Shown here: positions 39,168-49,431 of the stretch, piece by piece | Numbering within the stretch: the stretch's first letter is position 1 | Layout: each line of letters begins with the position of its first letter | Assembly (NCBI GenBank): GCA_040719455.1 | Contig: JBFDTN010000001.1 | Span: 1,645,501 to 1,709,500 of the forward strand | DNA from: Streptococcus pneumoniae | Lineage (GTDB): Bacteria > Bacillota > Bacilli > Lactobacillales > Streptococcaceae | Reading direction: 5' to 3' | DNA length: 64,000 nt | The notes under the pieces: generated by a model | What the model saw: the letters and a program-made list of their open reading frames with translations, nothing else | The model's database searches: none | Told to the model about the DNA's origin: nothing | Program-made: the position numbers and the translations under genes

Positions 39168-40737
39168 CTATTCATGTCGATTACTTGACTATACCTTGAT
39201 TCATCTTCAATATGGTGTGCAATTTCTAAGACAGTGATTGGCAAAGAAAAGAGCAATTTACGGATATAGAAACGATTGACTGGATCTAAGGCTGCGGTAA
39301 CTTCATCGGCTAATAAAATATCCTTTTCTCTCAATAAAAATCGCGCAATCTCCATTCTCACTCGTTGACCACCAGAAATGTTTTCACCATTATTGATCAA
39401 CTCCACATTTAAAATATCTTGAAATTCATCGTAGAGATTGACACGCTTTAGGACTGCTAGTAAATCTTCATCTGTAAATTGCTGCCCCAATGTCAGATTG
39501 TAACGAATGCTACCATTAAATAGAAACGGCTGCTGACTAATCATTCCCACATTTCCTCTAAACTCTTCACTCTTGACACCATCTTTACAGATCACTAGCA
39601 TTTTACCACTATCAAAAGTTTCAAATCCTTGAATTAACCGAAACAAGGTAGATTTGCCAAATCCGCTAGCCCCCTTTATTAGGATCTTTTCCCCCATTTT
39701 AATCGTGAGAAAAAAGTCCTTAAAAATTACCTTTTCATGATAAGATTTATCTAATTTTTGAATCACAAGTTTGTCAATATTCTGTAAACTTTCTTGAGGT
39801 GTAGCCAAACAATCCGAGTCATTTTCTAAAATACTAAAAATCTTATCGACTGTACTTTTTGCTCCTTGAATGTGAATTGCATCATACATAATCTTTTGAA
39901 TGGGAGAGACAGGCTGATTGGAGGCAATATACATAGCAACCAACTTTGCTAGAATGATTCCTTTGCCATGTAAACTAAGATAAAAGCCTAAGGCTAATGG
40001 AAGAACTTGGCTCAAAAAGACCATAAATCCATTGCAAAAGAAAATAAAATTATGCGTAAACGAAAATGTTTGAATGGCTCGCTGATAAGCTCTATTCGTT
40101 GATTTCACGCGCTCCTCACTCTGCTTTACAGCTTGATTATTAGCAATTGTCTCGTTACCTTGCATCATATCAGATACAACGCTATGCAACTTTGTCCGTA
40201 ATTGCGACATAGAATCACCCGAGTGTTTTAGACGTTGATTCAGGAGGAATTGTGGAATGGGACGTAAAACAGTAAACAAGACAAAAATCGTCCCTAAAAG
40301 CACATCTTGACACACAATGTAAACAGCCGTTATGATAGCTACAAATCCCCAAGAAAAAATATTCATCACCGGCTCAATATAGCTATCTCCCACAAACTCC
40401 ATATCCTGAGTCAAGAAGCTCACTTTCTCATCCCTGCTGTATCGAGTATGAAAGAGCAATTTCCGAAACAGAGAAAGACGCATATTTTGATGAATTTCTC
40501 AATGAAATACATTACGGCTATAATTTGCAAAGAGCATGAGACTGTAAAATACAAAGTAAACTGAAAAACCATAAAGGATAAAATGGAAAATCTTACTAGC
40601 TGTTAACTCCCTTTGCTCCAAATGCAGAGCTTGAGAAGGAACGAGAGGCTGTGCCAAGGCTAAACCTCCATTTGCCAACCCTCCAATGATACTAAGTAAT
40701 TTCGTACGCTTGTCCAAATATTGAAAAACTTATGCAT
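39164..40737 (-). pseudogene. Fused TMD-NBD ABC transporter with a frameshift and an in-frame stop
   Basis: The original gene starts at ATG 40737 (RBS GGGGAGG) as MHKFF, loses frame in a T-run (40723-40728, one base short), and resumes as LDKRTKLLSIIGGLANGG. It then meets an in-frame TGA at 40499-40501 and continues to 39164. Restored, it is about 525 residues: six membrane segments, Walker A GASGFGKST, signature NISGGQRVRMEIAR, Walker B ILLADEVTAALD. It resembles peptide or drug exporters of the lantibiotic/MDR type. With two lesions it is almost certainly dead. Confidence 0.85.
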
Positions 40738-40844
40738 GGTCTATCCTCCCCTCTATTTTTACATATTATTATATAGTATTGTGAGAAAAAAGATATAAAT
40801 TACACAAAAAAACTTGTTAGAATTTCTTCTAACAAGTCTCTGTC

Positions 40845-41384
40845 TTAATACCAACCGTTTGCCAACCAAAATCCTTTGGCAGCAACCCATGAACCATAAC
40901 GGCCTGCCACATAGCTATCTGCTACTTTTTCTTGATTCTCAGGTGATAAATCACCATTGAGATAAGAGAGAGTCAGCTGATAACGACCATAGTATTGACC
41001 ATTTTGAGCTGTGTAGCTGCCACTAGACTCTTTTTGAGCAATCCATTCTTTAGCTTCTTGCTCTTCGGCACTCAAGCTAGAGGTTGCAGTTTTTGTTTGT
41101 TCGTTAGTTATTTCTGCAACTGGAGTATTTGTCTCCTGCTTGACTTCACCTTCCAGTTCTAGGACTTGCCCAACCTGAATCAAATTGATATTGCTGATTT
41201 TATTTCTACTAGCTAGGTCTGCCACGCTCGTCTGATGAGTTTTGGCAATAGAAGAGAGTGTGTCTCCAGATTTTACAGTATAGCTATCTGCGCTCGCTAC
41301 CGTGGGGGATAAGAAGGCTAAAATAGCTGCAAAGCCAATCCATCCCATGGTCCATGTTTTCTTCCTAGTCTGTGTTTGATTCAT
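40845..41384 (-). CDS. LysM-domain cell wall protein with lysozyme-like C-terminus
   Basis: 179 residues from ATG 41384 (RBS AAAAGGAG). Signal peptide ending VASA near residue 35, one LysM domain (SYTVKSGDTLSSIAKTHQTS...IQVGQVLELEG), a linker, and a C-terminal region EWIAQKESSGSYTAQNGQYYGRYQL resembling transglycosylase-like domains. Secreted and bound to peptidoglycan; likely a wall remodelling factor. In pneumococcus the equivalent gene also sits beside the L-serine dehydratase genes. Confidence 0.85.
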   Translation of the reverse strand: MNQTQTRKKTWTMGWIGFAAILAFLSPTVASADSYTVKSGDTLSSIAKTHQTSVADLASRNKISNINLIQVGQVLELEGEVKQETNTPVAEITNEQTKTATSSLSAEEQEAKEWIAQKESSGSYTAQNGQYYGRYQLTLSYLNGDLSPENQEKVADSYVAGRYGSWVAAKGFWLANGWY

Positions 41385-41635
41385 ATCTATGATTCTCCTT
41401 TTTTCTATCATCGCTTTCTAACAAAGGAGATTAGCTCCTTCTTGCGACTATTCTATCTTACCTTCTCTTTGTTACCTTTTGCTTGTCGTTTGGTTAAGAA
41501 TGTTACAGGCAGATTGAGCGGAGACTAAAAAACAGCCTATAAATCCTTGGTTTTAGGATTCTATAAGTTTTTTCATAGTAAAATTTCCCAAACAAGTATA
41601 TAATAAGGTGATGTATGATGCAAAAAGGAGAGTTT

Positions 41636-42307
41636 ATGAAATCATTACGTTTCCAATCAGTTTTTGATATTATCGGACCAGTCATGATTGGTCCATCCAG
41701 TAGCCACACAGCCGGTGCCGTACGTATTGGAAAAATCGTTTCCTCTATCTTCAATGATGAGCCGACAGAAGTGGAGTTCCAACTCTACAATTCCTTTGCT
41801 AAAACTTATCGTGGACACGGTACAGACTTGGCACTCGTCGCTGGGATTTTAGGCATGGAAACCGATGACCCAGAAATCCCTAATAGCCTAGAGATTGCCC
41901 ATAAAAGAGGAATTAAGGTCGTTTGGACCATTCATAGAGAGAGCAATGCCCCTCACCCAAATACAGCAAAAATCACCATAAAAAACGATCATAAAACGAT
42001 CAGTGTCACAGGTATTTCCATCGGTGGTGGAAATATCCAAGTCACAGAATTAAATGGCTTTTCAGTATCTCTCAGCATGAACACCCCGACCTTTATCATC
42101 GTTCACCAAGATGTTCCAGGTATGATTGCTCATGTGACAGAGGCACTCTCTCGCTATAATATCAATATCGCTCAAATGAATGTCACACGCGAAAAAGCTG
42201 GTGAAAAGGCTATTATGATTATTGAAGTCGATAGCAGAGATTGCCACGAAGTACTAGAGGACATCCGAAAAATCCCTCATCTGCATAATGTTAATTTCTT
42301 TGAATAG
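41636..42307 (+). CDS. sdaAB: L-serine dehydratase, iron-sulfur-dependent, beta subunit
   Basis: 223 residues from ATG 41636 (RBS AAAAAGGAG). N-terminal SDH-beta domain (FDIIGPVMIGPSSSHTAGAVRIG) and a C-terminal ACT domain (FIIVHQDVPGMIAHVTEALSRYNINIAQM). With SdaAA it deaminates serine to pyruvate. The alpha subunit follows after 8 bases. Confidence 0.96.
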   Translation: MKSLRFQSVFDIIGPVMIGPSSSHTAGAVRIGKIVSSIFNDEPTEVEFQLYNSFAKTYRGHGTDLALVAGILGMETDDPEIPNSLEIAHKRGIKVVWTIHRESNAPHPNTAKITIKNDHKTISVTGISIGGGNIQVTELNGFSVSLSMNTPTFIIVHQDVPGMIAHVTEALSRYNINIAQMNVTREKAGEKAIMIIEVDSRDCHEVLEDIRKIPHLHNVNFFE

Positions 42308-42315
42308 GAGATACT

Positions 42316-43188
42316 ATGTTTTATTCGATAAAAGAATTGGTCGAGCAAGCCGAGCTTGACTATCAAGGAAATGTTGCAGAATTGATGATTGCAACAGAAT
42401 ATGAATTGACCGGTCGTAAGCGCGAAGAAGTTCTTCGCCTCATGACGCGCAATTTAGAAGTCATGAAAGCCTCCGTAGAACTAGGACTTGATGAAGGAAA
42501 ATCTCATAGCGGACTCACAGGAGGAGATGCCATGAAGCTCCAGACCTATATGGAGTCAGGACGTGCCTTATCTGATCATACGGTACTCACTGCGGCTAAA
42601 AATGCCATGGCTGTCAATGAGCACAATGCTAAAATGGGTGTAGTCTGTGCCACCCCGACTGCTGGAAGTGCAGGCTGTCTTCCTGCTGTACTGACTTCCG
42701 CTATTGAAAAATTAGGGCTCAGTTTCGAGCAACAATTAGACTTTCTCCTTACTGCTGGAGCTTTTGGACTGGTCATTGCCAATAACGCTTCTATCTCAGG
42801 AGCTGAAGGAGGCTGCCAAGCAGAGGTCGGATCTGCCAGCGCTATGAGTGCTGCTGCCTTAGTCTTGGCTGCTGGAGGAAGTCCCTACCAAGCTAGTCAA
42901 GCCATCTGTTTTGTCATTAAAAATATGTTAGGACTTATCTGCGATCCTGTCGCTGGACTAGTCGAAGTCCCTTGCGTCAAACGAAATGCAATGGGAGCTA
43001 GTTTTGCCTTTATTGCAGCCGATATGGCTTTAGCAGGAATTGAGTCAAAAATCCCTGTGGACGAGGTGATTGATGCGATGTATCAAGTTGGCTCTAGTAT
43101 GCCTGCTGCTTTCAGGGAAACAGCCGAAGGAGGTCTGGCTACTACTCCAACTGGACTCAAACTAAGTAAGGAGATTTTTGGACAATGA
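42316..43188 (+). CDS. sdaAA: L-serine dehydratase, iron-sulfur-dependent, alpha subunit
   Basis: 290 residues. Conserved Cys ligands for the 4Fe-4S cluster lie in AGSAGCLPAV, EGGCQAEVGS and CDPVAGLVEVPCVKRN. Catalytic partner of SdaAB. The stop overlaps the next start (ATGA). Confidence 0.96.
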   Translation: MFYSIKELVEQAELDYQGNVAELMIATEYELTGRKREEVLRLMTRNLEVMKASVELGLDEGKSHSGLTGGDAMKLQTYMESGRALSDHTVLTAAKNAMAVNEHNAKMGVVCATPTAGSAGCLPAVLTSAIEKLGLSFEQQLDFLLTAGAFGLVIANNASISGAEGGCQAEVGSASAMSAAALVLAAGGSPYQASQAICFVIKNMLGLICDPVAGLVEVPCVKRNAMGASFAFIAADMALAGIESKIPVDEVIDAMYQVGSSMPAAFRETAEGGLATTPTGLKLSKEIFGQ

Positions 43189-43754
43189 CAACTATTTACT
43201 TTGTTCGCCATTGCGAACCAAACTACAATAATCACGACGATTGGACAAGAGAACTATCTCCAAAAGGTTTACAAGATTGTCAATTAGTCACAGAATTTTT
43301 AGAGAACAAGCAGATTGACATTGTCTTATCTAGCCCGCTCAAGCGTGCCATAGATACAGTCAACCCCTTTGCCCAATCTCAACATCTAGCCATTCAGACA
43401 ATCGCAGATTTTCGAGAACGCAAAATTGACGATGTTTGGATTGAAGATTTTGATAGCTTTACAAAAAAGCAATGGGCAGACTTTAGTTACAAGTTGGAGA
43501 ATGGAGAAAGTCTTCAAGAAGTGCAAAATCGAAATATCGCTGCTTTACAGAAATGTTTACAGGATTATTCAGGCAAAACCATCGTCATTGGAACTCATGG
43601 AACAGCTCTTTCTACTATTCTTCAGTACTACAATCATCATTTTGGGCTAAACGATTTTTTACGCCTCAAACCACTCATGCCTCATATCGTTTGCTTGGAA
43701 TTTGACAACCTAAATTGTCTTTCCATTACAGAACATACACTCATGAAAGGTTAA
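43185..43754 (+). CDS. Histidine phosphatase family protein
   Basis: 189 residues. The catalytic motif is FVRHCEP (RHG variant RHC) at residues 6-12, with SSPLKRAIDT and GTHGTAL supplying the other active-site residues. Phosphoglycerate mutase-like phosphatase fold; substrate unknown. Translationally coupled to sdaAA and followed by a HAD hydrolase. Confidence 0.9.
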   Translation: MTTIYFVRHCEPNYNNHDDWTRELSPKGLQDCQLVTEFLENKQIDIVLSSPLKRAIDTVNPFAQSQHLAIQTIADFRERKIDDVWIEDFDSFTKKQWADFSYKLENGESLQEVQNRNIAALQKCLQDYSGKTIVIGTHGTALSTILQYYNHHFGLNDFLRLKPLMPHIVCLEFDNLNCLSITEHTLMKG

Positions 43755-43759
43755 GATCC

Positions 43760-44413
43760 ATGAAACATCTCTTTTTTGACTTAGATGGAACGGTCGTTGA
43801 TAGCTCAGAAGGTATCAAGTCAGGATTTCGTGCAGCATTTACAAGCATGAATACGGAAATTCCTTCAGATAGTATTCTTGACACCTTTATTGGTCCACCC
43901 CTAGAAGTTAGCTTTTCAGACTTTGGTGACAAAGATTGGGTCAAAGCAGCAATTCATGCTTTTCGTCATGACTATAAGGAATCCGGTGTTTATCAAGTAG
44001 AAGTTTACGAGGGATTGACAGAATTACTGAGTACTTTACAATCTCTAGGCTATCAACTCTATATTACAACCAGCAAAAATGAACCCATGGCTCATAAAAT
44101 GCTATCGTATTTAGATATTGATTATTACTTTACAGGGATTTACGGAGCCTTACCTGATTCCTATCATAAAGCTGATGTGATTAAGCGTGCTATTTTAGAA
44201 AATCATCTTTCCTTAGATGAATGCGCCATTATAGGAGATACCAAATTTGACATCATTGGCGGAAAGAAAGTCGGCATTCAAACACTAGGTGTTCTATGGG
44301 GATTCGGTACTAAAGAAGATTTACAAGCTTGTCAAGCAGATTACCTCTTTCAAACCCCCAAAGAATTGCTCCATTTTTTATCCACTCGATCTTCAAACTC
44401 TATCAAGAAATAA
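43760..44413 (+). CDS. HAD-superfamily hydrolase (phosphoglycolate phosphatase-like)
   Basis: 217 residues from ATG 43760. HAD motifs: FFDLDGTVVDSS (I), YITTSKNEP (II), and IGDTKFDIIGG (IV), with a helical cap of the PGP/GPH type. It starts 5 bases after the histidine phosphatase; the two phosphatases probably share a transcript with sda. Its terminator has been split by the IS3 element behind it. Confidence 0.9.
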   Translation: MKHLFFDLDGTVVDSSEGIKSGFRAAFTSMNTEIPSDSILDTFIGPPLEVSFSDFGDKDWVKAAIHAFRHDYKESGVYQVEVYEGLTELLSTLQSLGYQLYITTSKNEPMAHKMLSYLDIDYYFTGIYGALPDSYHKADVIKRAILENHLSLDECAIIGDTKFDIIGGKKVGIQTLGVLWGFGTKEDLQACQADYLFQTPKELLHFLSTRSSNSIKK

Positions 44414-44429
44414 AAAAGGCAGGAATTTA
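44413..44429 (+). terminator. Left half of a terminator stem split by the IS3 element
   Basis: AAAAAAGGCAGGAAT (about 44413-44427) pairs with ATTCCTTGCCTTTTTT (45678-45693) on the other side of the element, with one unpaired base. Once joined, they form a bidirectional terminator between the HAD gene and the LysM/SLT gene. Confidence 0.7.
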
Positions 44430-44465
44430 GGCACTGCACCCCAATAATGAGACCTAAGAAAAACA

Positions 44466-45260
44466 CTATTTTGAGACCTGTTTCCTATATTCTATAGGGG
44501 ATAGGTCTTTTAATTTCCGTTGAATTCTCGTTTCATTATAAAATATGATGTAATTTTTGACAATATCTGTTATACTATCTTTAGTTAGGTTTCTCCAGTT
44601 ATGGAGATAGAAGGTTTCAGACTTTAGGACGGAATGAAACCATTCAATACAGGCGTTATCTGCGGGTGTTCCTTTTCGGGACATGGAGCGGATAATGCCT
44701 TTTTCTGTGCATGTCTGATAATAAGCTTTAGAGGTATAGACTGAACCTTGGTCACTATGTAAGAGTGTTCCTTTCGGTAAATCCAACTGATTTAACGTAT
44801 CTAAAACAAAGTCTGTGTCCTGACTATCTGAAATTGTATAAGCTACAATCTCTCGGTTATACAAATCCATAATGGACGAGAGATAAAGTTTACAGTTTCC
44901 GAAATAGAGATAGGTGATGTCTGTTACCAATCTTTGAAGGGGTTGTTTGGCTTGGAAGTCCCTACTGAGCTTATTTTCAGTGACATAGTAAGGTTTGCCA
45001 AGTTTTGGGACCTTCTTTGTTTTGACACGGCAAAGCCAACCATTTTGTTTCATGATACGATAAACCTTTTTGTGATTCACTGTCAAACCATATCTGCTTT
45101 TTAAAAGCCGTGTAATGGTTCGATAACCATAAATATAGCCATTTTCAAGGCATAATATCTCAATCTTCTCAGTGACATCATCCATCGTTTTTACCGTTGC
45201 TGGCTCAGATTTCCAGCGATAGTAGGTGGATCTTGCCACACCAAAACAAGCCAAAATCAT
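44466..45260 (-). CDS. IS3-family transposase orfB (DDE domain)
   Basis: 264 residues from the first ATG in frame; the frame continues upstream to the slippery site, so the native product is an OrfAB fusion with LAAKKVSQLDKEIDKIAL before this ATG. DDE motifs: LVTDITYLYF, LHSDQGSVYTS and DNACIEWFHSVLKSE. Intact. Confidence 0.93.
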   Translation of the reverse strand: MILACFGVARSTYYRWKSEPATVKTMDDVTEKIEILCLENGYIYGYRTITRLLKSRYGLTVNHKKVYRIMKQNGWLCRVKTKKVPKLGKPYYVTENKLSRDFQAKQPLQRLVTDITYLYFGNCKLYLSSIMDLYNREIVAYTISDSQDTDFVLDTLNQLDLPKGTLLHSDQGSVYTSKAYYQTCTEKGIIRSMSRKGTPADNACIEWFHSVLKSETFYLHNWRNLTKDSITDIVKNYIIFYNETRIQRKLKDLSPIEYRKQVSK

Positions 45261-45307
45261 CGGGATTGGATAGTCAGCTTTATAGTCTTCTACAAGCTTG
45301 ATAAGGG

Positions 45308-45598
45308 CTATTTTATCGATTTCCTTATCAAGCTGCGATACTTTTTTAGCAGCTTTACCTCTAATCTTAATTGTTCAACCTCAGATAATTCTGTCATCCC
45401 TTTACCGTAAGTATATTGTTTTCCGACAGGTTGGTAGAAGCGGTGAAGTTCATTGTTTTGATACCATTTCCACCATGTGTAAATTTGACTATCATTCTTT
45501 ATCCCTAGGGTTTCCATGATAACCTTGTTGGATTTACCTGCTTTTTTCATTTCGATACAAGCTAGTTTTATGTCTAGTGAATATGCTTTTTTGACCAT
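45308..45598 (-). CDS. IS3-family transposase orfA (helix-turn-helix)
   Basis: 96 residues. Helix-turn-helix region YSLDIKLACIEMKKAGKSNK and a leucine-zipper-like end (LSEVEQLRLEVKLLKK). Expressed alone or fused to orfB by -1 frameshifting at 45341-45347. Confidence 0.9.
   Translation of the reverse strand: MVKKAYSLDIKLACIEMKKAGKSNKVIMETLGIKNDSQIYTWWKWYQNNELHRFYQPVGKQYTYGKGMTELSEVEQLRLEVKLLKKYRSLIRKSIK
45341..45347 (-). promoter_or_regulatory. Programmed -1 frameshift site A-AAA-AAG
   Basis: In the zero frame CTA-AAA-AAG near the end of orfA; slipping back one base enters the orfB frame, which is open from here. Standard for IS3 elements. Confidence 0.85.
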
Positions 45599-45677
45599 AA
45601 GAAAACACTCCTAATTCTATTATAGTAGAATTCATGGAGTGTTTTTCTTTGGTTTCACTTTATGGGGGCAGTATCTT

Positions 45678-45696
45678 ATTCCTTGCCTTTTTTATT
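45678..45696. terminator. Right half of the terminator split by the IS3 element
   Basis: ATTCCTTGCCTTTTTT; complements the left half at 44413-44427. Confidence 0.65.
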
Positions 45697-45699
45697 TTA

Positions 45700-46320
45700 T
45701 TAATATCCCCAAGCTGATAATCCTTGTGCGTTATAAGCACGTTGTGCTGCTGCGATTTGATCTTCAACCGTCGCTGTCGCACCCCAACCTGGCATAGTTT
45801 GGAAAAGACCGCTTGCGCCTGATGCATTAGCAACATTTGGATTCCCATTTGATTCGCGCGCAATGATATGCTCCCATGTAGAGGCTGGGACACCTGTCAA
45901 TTCAGCCATACGAGCTGCTGCATAACGACCAGTTTCACCTGCTGTATTTCCATTTGCAAGAACCATTCCCTCTGTATAAGTAACAGGAGCTACTGCTGGT
46001 GCTTCATAAGTAGTTGCTGCTGGAGTAGCTGCCGGTGCAACAGATGTTTCAACATTTGAAGTAGCTTCCGAAACTTGCTCTACTGGTTTCACTTCTTGGT
46101 TATCTCCTAGTTCTAAAGATTGCCCAATGGTGATGAAGTTTGCATCATGTAGCTTGTTAAGCTCCATGATTTTATCTACTGTTGTATTTTGTTCTTTTGC
46201 AATTTCAGATAGAGTATCTCCTGCTTTTACAGTGTAAGTAACTGCTTCTGCAACAGAACTTGTTGCTAAAAAAGATGCTACTGCTAAGATTCCTGATAAT
46301 GTGTATTTAATAACTTTCAT
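45700..46320 (-). CDS. LysM-domain protein with lytic transglycosylase-like C-terminus
   Basis: 206 residues. Signal peptide (cleavage near SVAEA, residue 26), LysM domain ([20 protein letters not shown]...[10 protein letters not shown]), an Ala/Pro/Thr/Val-rich linker, then a SLT-like catalytic region with Glu in [29 protein letters not shown] and a C-terminal [15 protein letters not shown]. Same design as aggregation-promoting-factor and transglycosylase-like wall proteins. The upstream region has TGTAAT/TGTAAC direct repeats reminiscent of a WalR site, but the spacing is not exact. Confidence 0.85.
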   Translation of the reverse strand: MKVIKYTLSGILAVASFLATSSVAEAVTYTVKAGDTLSEIAKEQNTTVDKIMELNKLHDANFITIGQSLELGDNQEVKPVEQVSEATSNVETSVAPAATPAATTYEAPAVAPVTYTEGMVLANGNTAGETGRYAAARMAELTGVPASTWEHIIARESNGNPNVANASGASGLFQTMPGWGATATVEDQIAAAQRAYNAQGLSAWGY

Positions 46321-46427
46321 AGTAATATGAGATTTCTCCTTTTTGTTACATATCCATATTACACAGAAAATGTTACCAATAGCTTTAAAACAGATTACAA
46401 AAGTTACAAAAATATTGGTTTTACGCG

Positions 46428-46456
46428 TTAAAAACGCCTTTTTAAGGCATTTTTAA
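46428..46456 (-). terminator. Terminator at the end of the ecf operon
   Basis: - strand AAAATGCCTT-aaa-AAGGCGTTTTTAAC. Confidence 0.6.
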
Positions 46457-47247
46457 CTTTTGAGAAGAAATAAAAGGACTCCAACAAAGAAAACACTCAC
46501 AAGTGCAGTGGTATCAAGAAATGTCCACTTCAATTGCCGATAGCGACTCCGCCCTTGTCCTCCTTGGTAACCGCGTGCCTCCATAGCCGTCGCAAGAGCA
46601 TCTGCTCTCTTAAAACTTGAAGCAAATAATGGGATCAAAATCGGAATAACGGACTTGACCTTTTGAACAATAGATCCCTCTCCAAAATCAACACCACGAG
46701 CTTTTTGAGCATTCATAATGCGTACCGTATCATCCATCAAGGTCGGCACAAATCGTAAACTCATGGACAACATTAAGCCAATTTCATGGACCGGAACCTT
46801 GACGACTGCTAAGGGCTTGAGTAAAGATTCCACAGCATCGGCTAAACTCAAGGGCATTGTCGTCAAAGTCAATAAGGTTGAAAAGCAAATCAAGAGAACA
46901 AACCGACTAAAGATAATACCTGCCTGCATCAATCCAGTCTCTGTTACTCTTATAAATCCAAACTGAAAGAGTGTTGCTCCTTCTGATATAAAAAAGAGCT
47001 GAAATAGAGTTGTAAAGGCAATTAAAAAGATCATGGACTGCAAACCTTTGATAAAAAATCCCAAAGGAATCCGTGAAAGCAAAATTAAGATAAACACAAA
47101 AAGAAATAGTAGGACATTTGTGACAAGATTATTCGCCCAAAAGATAATCATGATAAACGCAATCATGGCTAGTAATTTACTTCTAGGATCTAGGCGGTGC
47201 AAGATTGAATTTCCAGGAACATACCGTCCCAAAATCATACTATTCAT
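46453..47247 (-). CDS. ecfT: Energy-coupling factor transporter transmembrane protein EcfT
   Basis: 264 residues from ATG 47247, overlapping the ecfA2 stop by 8 bases. About five membrane segments; the cytoplasmic coupling helices include [14 protein letters not shown] and [12 protein letters not shown], the paired ARG motifs of EcfT. It joins the two ATPases to interchangeable vitamin-binding S proteins encoded elsewhere. Confidence 0.96.
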   Translation of the reverse strand: MNSMILGRYVPGNSILHRLDPRSKLLAMIAFIMIIFWANNLVTNVLLFLFVFILILLSRIPLGFFIKGLQSMIFLIAFTTLFQLFFISEGATLFQFGFIRVTETGLMQAGIIFSRFVLLICFSTLLTLTTMPLSLADAVESLLKPLAVVKVPVHEIGLMLSMSLRFVPTLMDDTVRIMNAQKARGVDFGEGSIVQKVKSVIPILIPLFASSFKRADALATAMEARGYQGGQGRSRYRQLKWTFLDTTALVSVFFVGVLLFLLKS

Positions 47248-48079
47248 GAACCATCTCCTCAAATTCTTTTAGGGTAATAGGCAGACGAGCAAAAGACATT
47301 CCTCTGTTTCGCAAATGATAGGCAAATTTTGTGATTTTAGGAACTCCTAGTTGTAACTCCTCCATGAGCTCCACCTCTTGAAAAATGTCACTTGGCGTTC
47401 CCGCACAGCGAACTTGCCCTTTTTCCATTGCATATACTGTATCTGCAAAATTTGCCACATCATCCATGACATGGGTCACAAGGACAATAGTCATGCCCTT
47501 TTGATGGAGTGAGGCAAACAAGTCCATCAACTCCTTACGACCAGCAGGGTCTAGCCCAGCAGTCGGCTCATCTAGGACCAAAATACTTGGCTCCATTGCC
47601 AAAATCCCTGCAATCGCTACCCGACGCATTTGCCCACCTGATAGCTCAAATGGACTCCGTTCAAATAAGTCTTCTGAAATCCCTACTAGGGCTAATTTCT
47701 CACGCGCTAAACGTTCTGCTTTGTCTTGTGCTACGCCAAAATTTTGAGGACCAAAGGCAACATCTTTCAATACCGTTTCTTCAAATACTTGATTTTCTGC
47801 AAATTGAAATACCAAACCTACCTTTTTCCGAATAGGCTTGATATCTTTTGAGACAGAAGATGCAGTAATCTCGACATCATCAACTGTCACTGTCCCTTCA
47901 GATGGCACTAAAAGACCATTCAGCAGTTGAAGAATAGTCGATTTTCCACTTCCTGTATGGCCAATCAAGGCAGTGTAGGATCCATCCTTGATTTCTACAT
48001 TCACTCCAAAAAGGGCAGGGCCCTCAAAAGGTGTCCCTGCTTGATAGGTATAACTCACATTGTTTAAGGTAATTCCCAT
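47240..48079 (-). CDS. ecfA2: Energy-coupling factor transporter ATP-binding protein EcfA2
   Basis: 279 residues. Walker [11 protein letters not shown]-loop [13 protein letters not shown], signature [13 protein letters not shown], Walker [14 protein letters not shown]-loop LVTHVMDD. Overlaps ecfA1 by 16 bases. Confidence 0.96.
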   Translation of the reverse strand: MGITLNNVSYTYQAGTPFEGPALFGVNVEIKDGSYTALIGHTGSGKSTILQLLNGLLVPSEGTVTVDDVEITASSVSKDIKPIRKKVGLVFQFAENQVFEETVLKDVAFGPQNFGVAQDKAERLAREKLALVGISEDLFERSPFELSGGQMRRVAIAGILAMEPSILVLDEPTAGLDPAGRKELMDLFASLHQKGMTIVLVTHVMDDVANFADTVYAMEKGQVRCAGTPSDIFQEVELMEELQLGVPKITKFAYHLRNRGMSFARLPITLKEFEEMVHE

Positions 48080-48891
48080 AAATAATCCTGTAATTCTTCT
48101 TCTGTTAGATAGCCAGCAGGCAACGTATAACCTGTTTTCTCCAAAACATGCTTAATTTGATTCGCAAAAGGCTCATCCAAGCCTAACTCTTTCAAATCTG
48201 AACGAGAAAATAAGTCCTTTGGAGTACTGGTTGATTCAATTTTTCCTTGCTTTAAGACAAGAACCCTATCGCTTAGACTAATTTCATCTAAATCATGGGT
48301 AATCGAAATCACGGTCATCCCTGTTTGCGCCTTAATCTTTTGTACCATGCGAATCAACTCTAGTCTACCTTCTGGATCTAGCATACTGGTCGCTTCATCC
48401 AAGATGAGAATATCTGGTCTCATAGCCAAAATCCCAGCAACCGCCACTCGCTGTTTTTGACCACCTGACAAGCGAGAAGGTTCTCGATCTTTAAAATCTG
48501 CCATACCAACAATTTTGAGTGCTTCATCAATTCTCTCTACCATGACTGAATGAAGCATGCCTTGATTTTCCAGACCAAATGCTACATCATCTTCGACAGT
48601 CGCACCGACAAACTGATTATCCGGATTTTGGAAAACCATACCGATATGGCGACGTTTCTCCCAGACATTATCAGGTGTAAGAAGATCACCAGCAATGATA
48701 ATCTCCCCACTAAGAGGCTCCAATAAGCCATCCAATAAGCGGACAAGAGTTGATTTCCCGCTACCATTATGCCCAATAATCGAGAGCCATTCGCCACGTT
48801 TCACATGAAACGTCAAATTATCTAAAGTCAGATTGTCGCCATCTTTATCATAACGATAGCTGAGTTCACGCACTTCAATCATATATGTCAT
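48064..48891 (-). CDS. ecfA1: Energy-coupling factor transporter ATP-binding protein EcfA1
   Basis: 275 residues (an internal ATG at codon 4 is also a plausible start). Walker [11 protein letters not shown]-loop [13 protein letters not shown], signature [13 protein letters not shown], Walker [14 protein letters not shown]-loop ITHDLDE. Directly adjacent to pgsA. It contains a one-mismatch parS at 48798-48811. Confidence 0.96.
   Translation of the reverse strand: MTYMIEVRELSYRYDKDGDNLTLDNLTFHVKRGEWLSIIGHNGSGKSTLVRLLDGLLEPLSGEIIIAGDLLTPDNVWEKRRHIGMVFQNPDNQFVGATVEDDVAFGLENQGMLHSVMVERIDEALKIVGMADFKDREPSRLSGGQKQRVAVAGILAMRPDILILDEATSMLDPEGRLELIRMVQKIKAQTGMTVISITHDLDEISLSDRVLVLKQGKIESTSTPKDLFSRSDLKELGLDEPFANQIKHVLEKTGYTLPAGYLTEEELQDYLWELP
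48798..48811. promoter_or_regulatory. Near-consensus parS site
   Basis: GTTTCACATGAAAC inside ecfA1; one base from the ParB core GTTTCACGTGAAAC. Confidence 0.45.
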
Positions 48892-49431
48892 CTACTTAAA
48901 TGTATCCTTAAAAAGGAATGAAGCTCCTTTGAAATAATCATAGCCAGAATAAACAGTTGCAATCAAGGAAATATAAAGGAAAATCTGTCCGACTACTACC
49001 CAATGAAAGAGCAAAAAGATAATGGCCAACATCTGAGTAAACGTCTTAATCTTACCTGGAAGAGCCGCTGCCAAAACCTCTCCATCATTTTCCACTAAAA
49101 GCAAGCGCAAGCCTGTCACCGCTAGTTCACGGCAGATAATCACGACAACCACCCAAGCAGGAGCATAACCCAATTCGATCAAGAGAATCAAAGCAGACAT
49201 GACCAATAATTTATCCGCCATGGGATCTGCAAACTTACCAAAATTCGTCACGACTTGCCACTTGCGAGCCAAATACCCATCTAAATAGTCCGTAATACTA
49301 GCCACCATGAAAATCAATCCTGCCCATAAATGAAGGCTCGGATTTCCCAAGGATAAAAGCAGGACAAACAATGGGATGAAGGCAATCCGCAAGAGTGTCA
49401 AGGCGTTTGGAATATTTTCTTTTTTCATCAT
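48892..49431 (-). CDS. pgsA: CDP-diacylglycerol--glycerol-3-phosphate 3-phosphatidyltransferase
   Basis: 179 residues with about four membrane segments. The CDP-alcohol phosphotransferase motif is complete: DGYLARKWQVVTNFGKFADPMAD fits DGX2ARX8GX3DX3D. Makes phosphatidylglycerol phosphate. Its start overlaps the RodZ-like stop (ATGA), and its stop touches ecfA1. Confidence 0.96.
   Translation of the reverse strand: MMKKENIPNALTLLRIAFIPLFVLLLSLGNPSLHLWAGLIFMVASITDYLDGYLARKWQVVTNFGKFADPMADKLLVMSALILLIELGYAPAWVVVVIICRELAVTGLRLLLVENDGEVLAAALPGKIKTFTQMLAIIFLLFHWVVVGQIFLYISLIATVYSGYDYFKGASFLFKDTFK

Larger units (their letters stand above)
44435..45670 (-). mobile_element. IS3-family insertion sequence (IS150-group, IS861-like)
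   Basis: About 1.24 kb with orfA and orfB on the - strand. Terminal inverted repeats start TGCACCCCAATAATGAGACC on the left and TGCCCCCATAAAGTGAAACC on the right complement, and both run into AAGAAAAACACT (about 25 of 33 matched). I see no clear 3-bp target duplication. It lies in the loop of a terminator. Confidence 0.88.

Noticed and set aside
46321-46400. WalR box upstream of the LysM/SLT gene
   Set aside because: TGTAAT and TGTAAC direct repeats are present but spaced 3 or 7 bases, not the 5 of the consensus.
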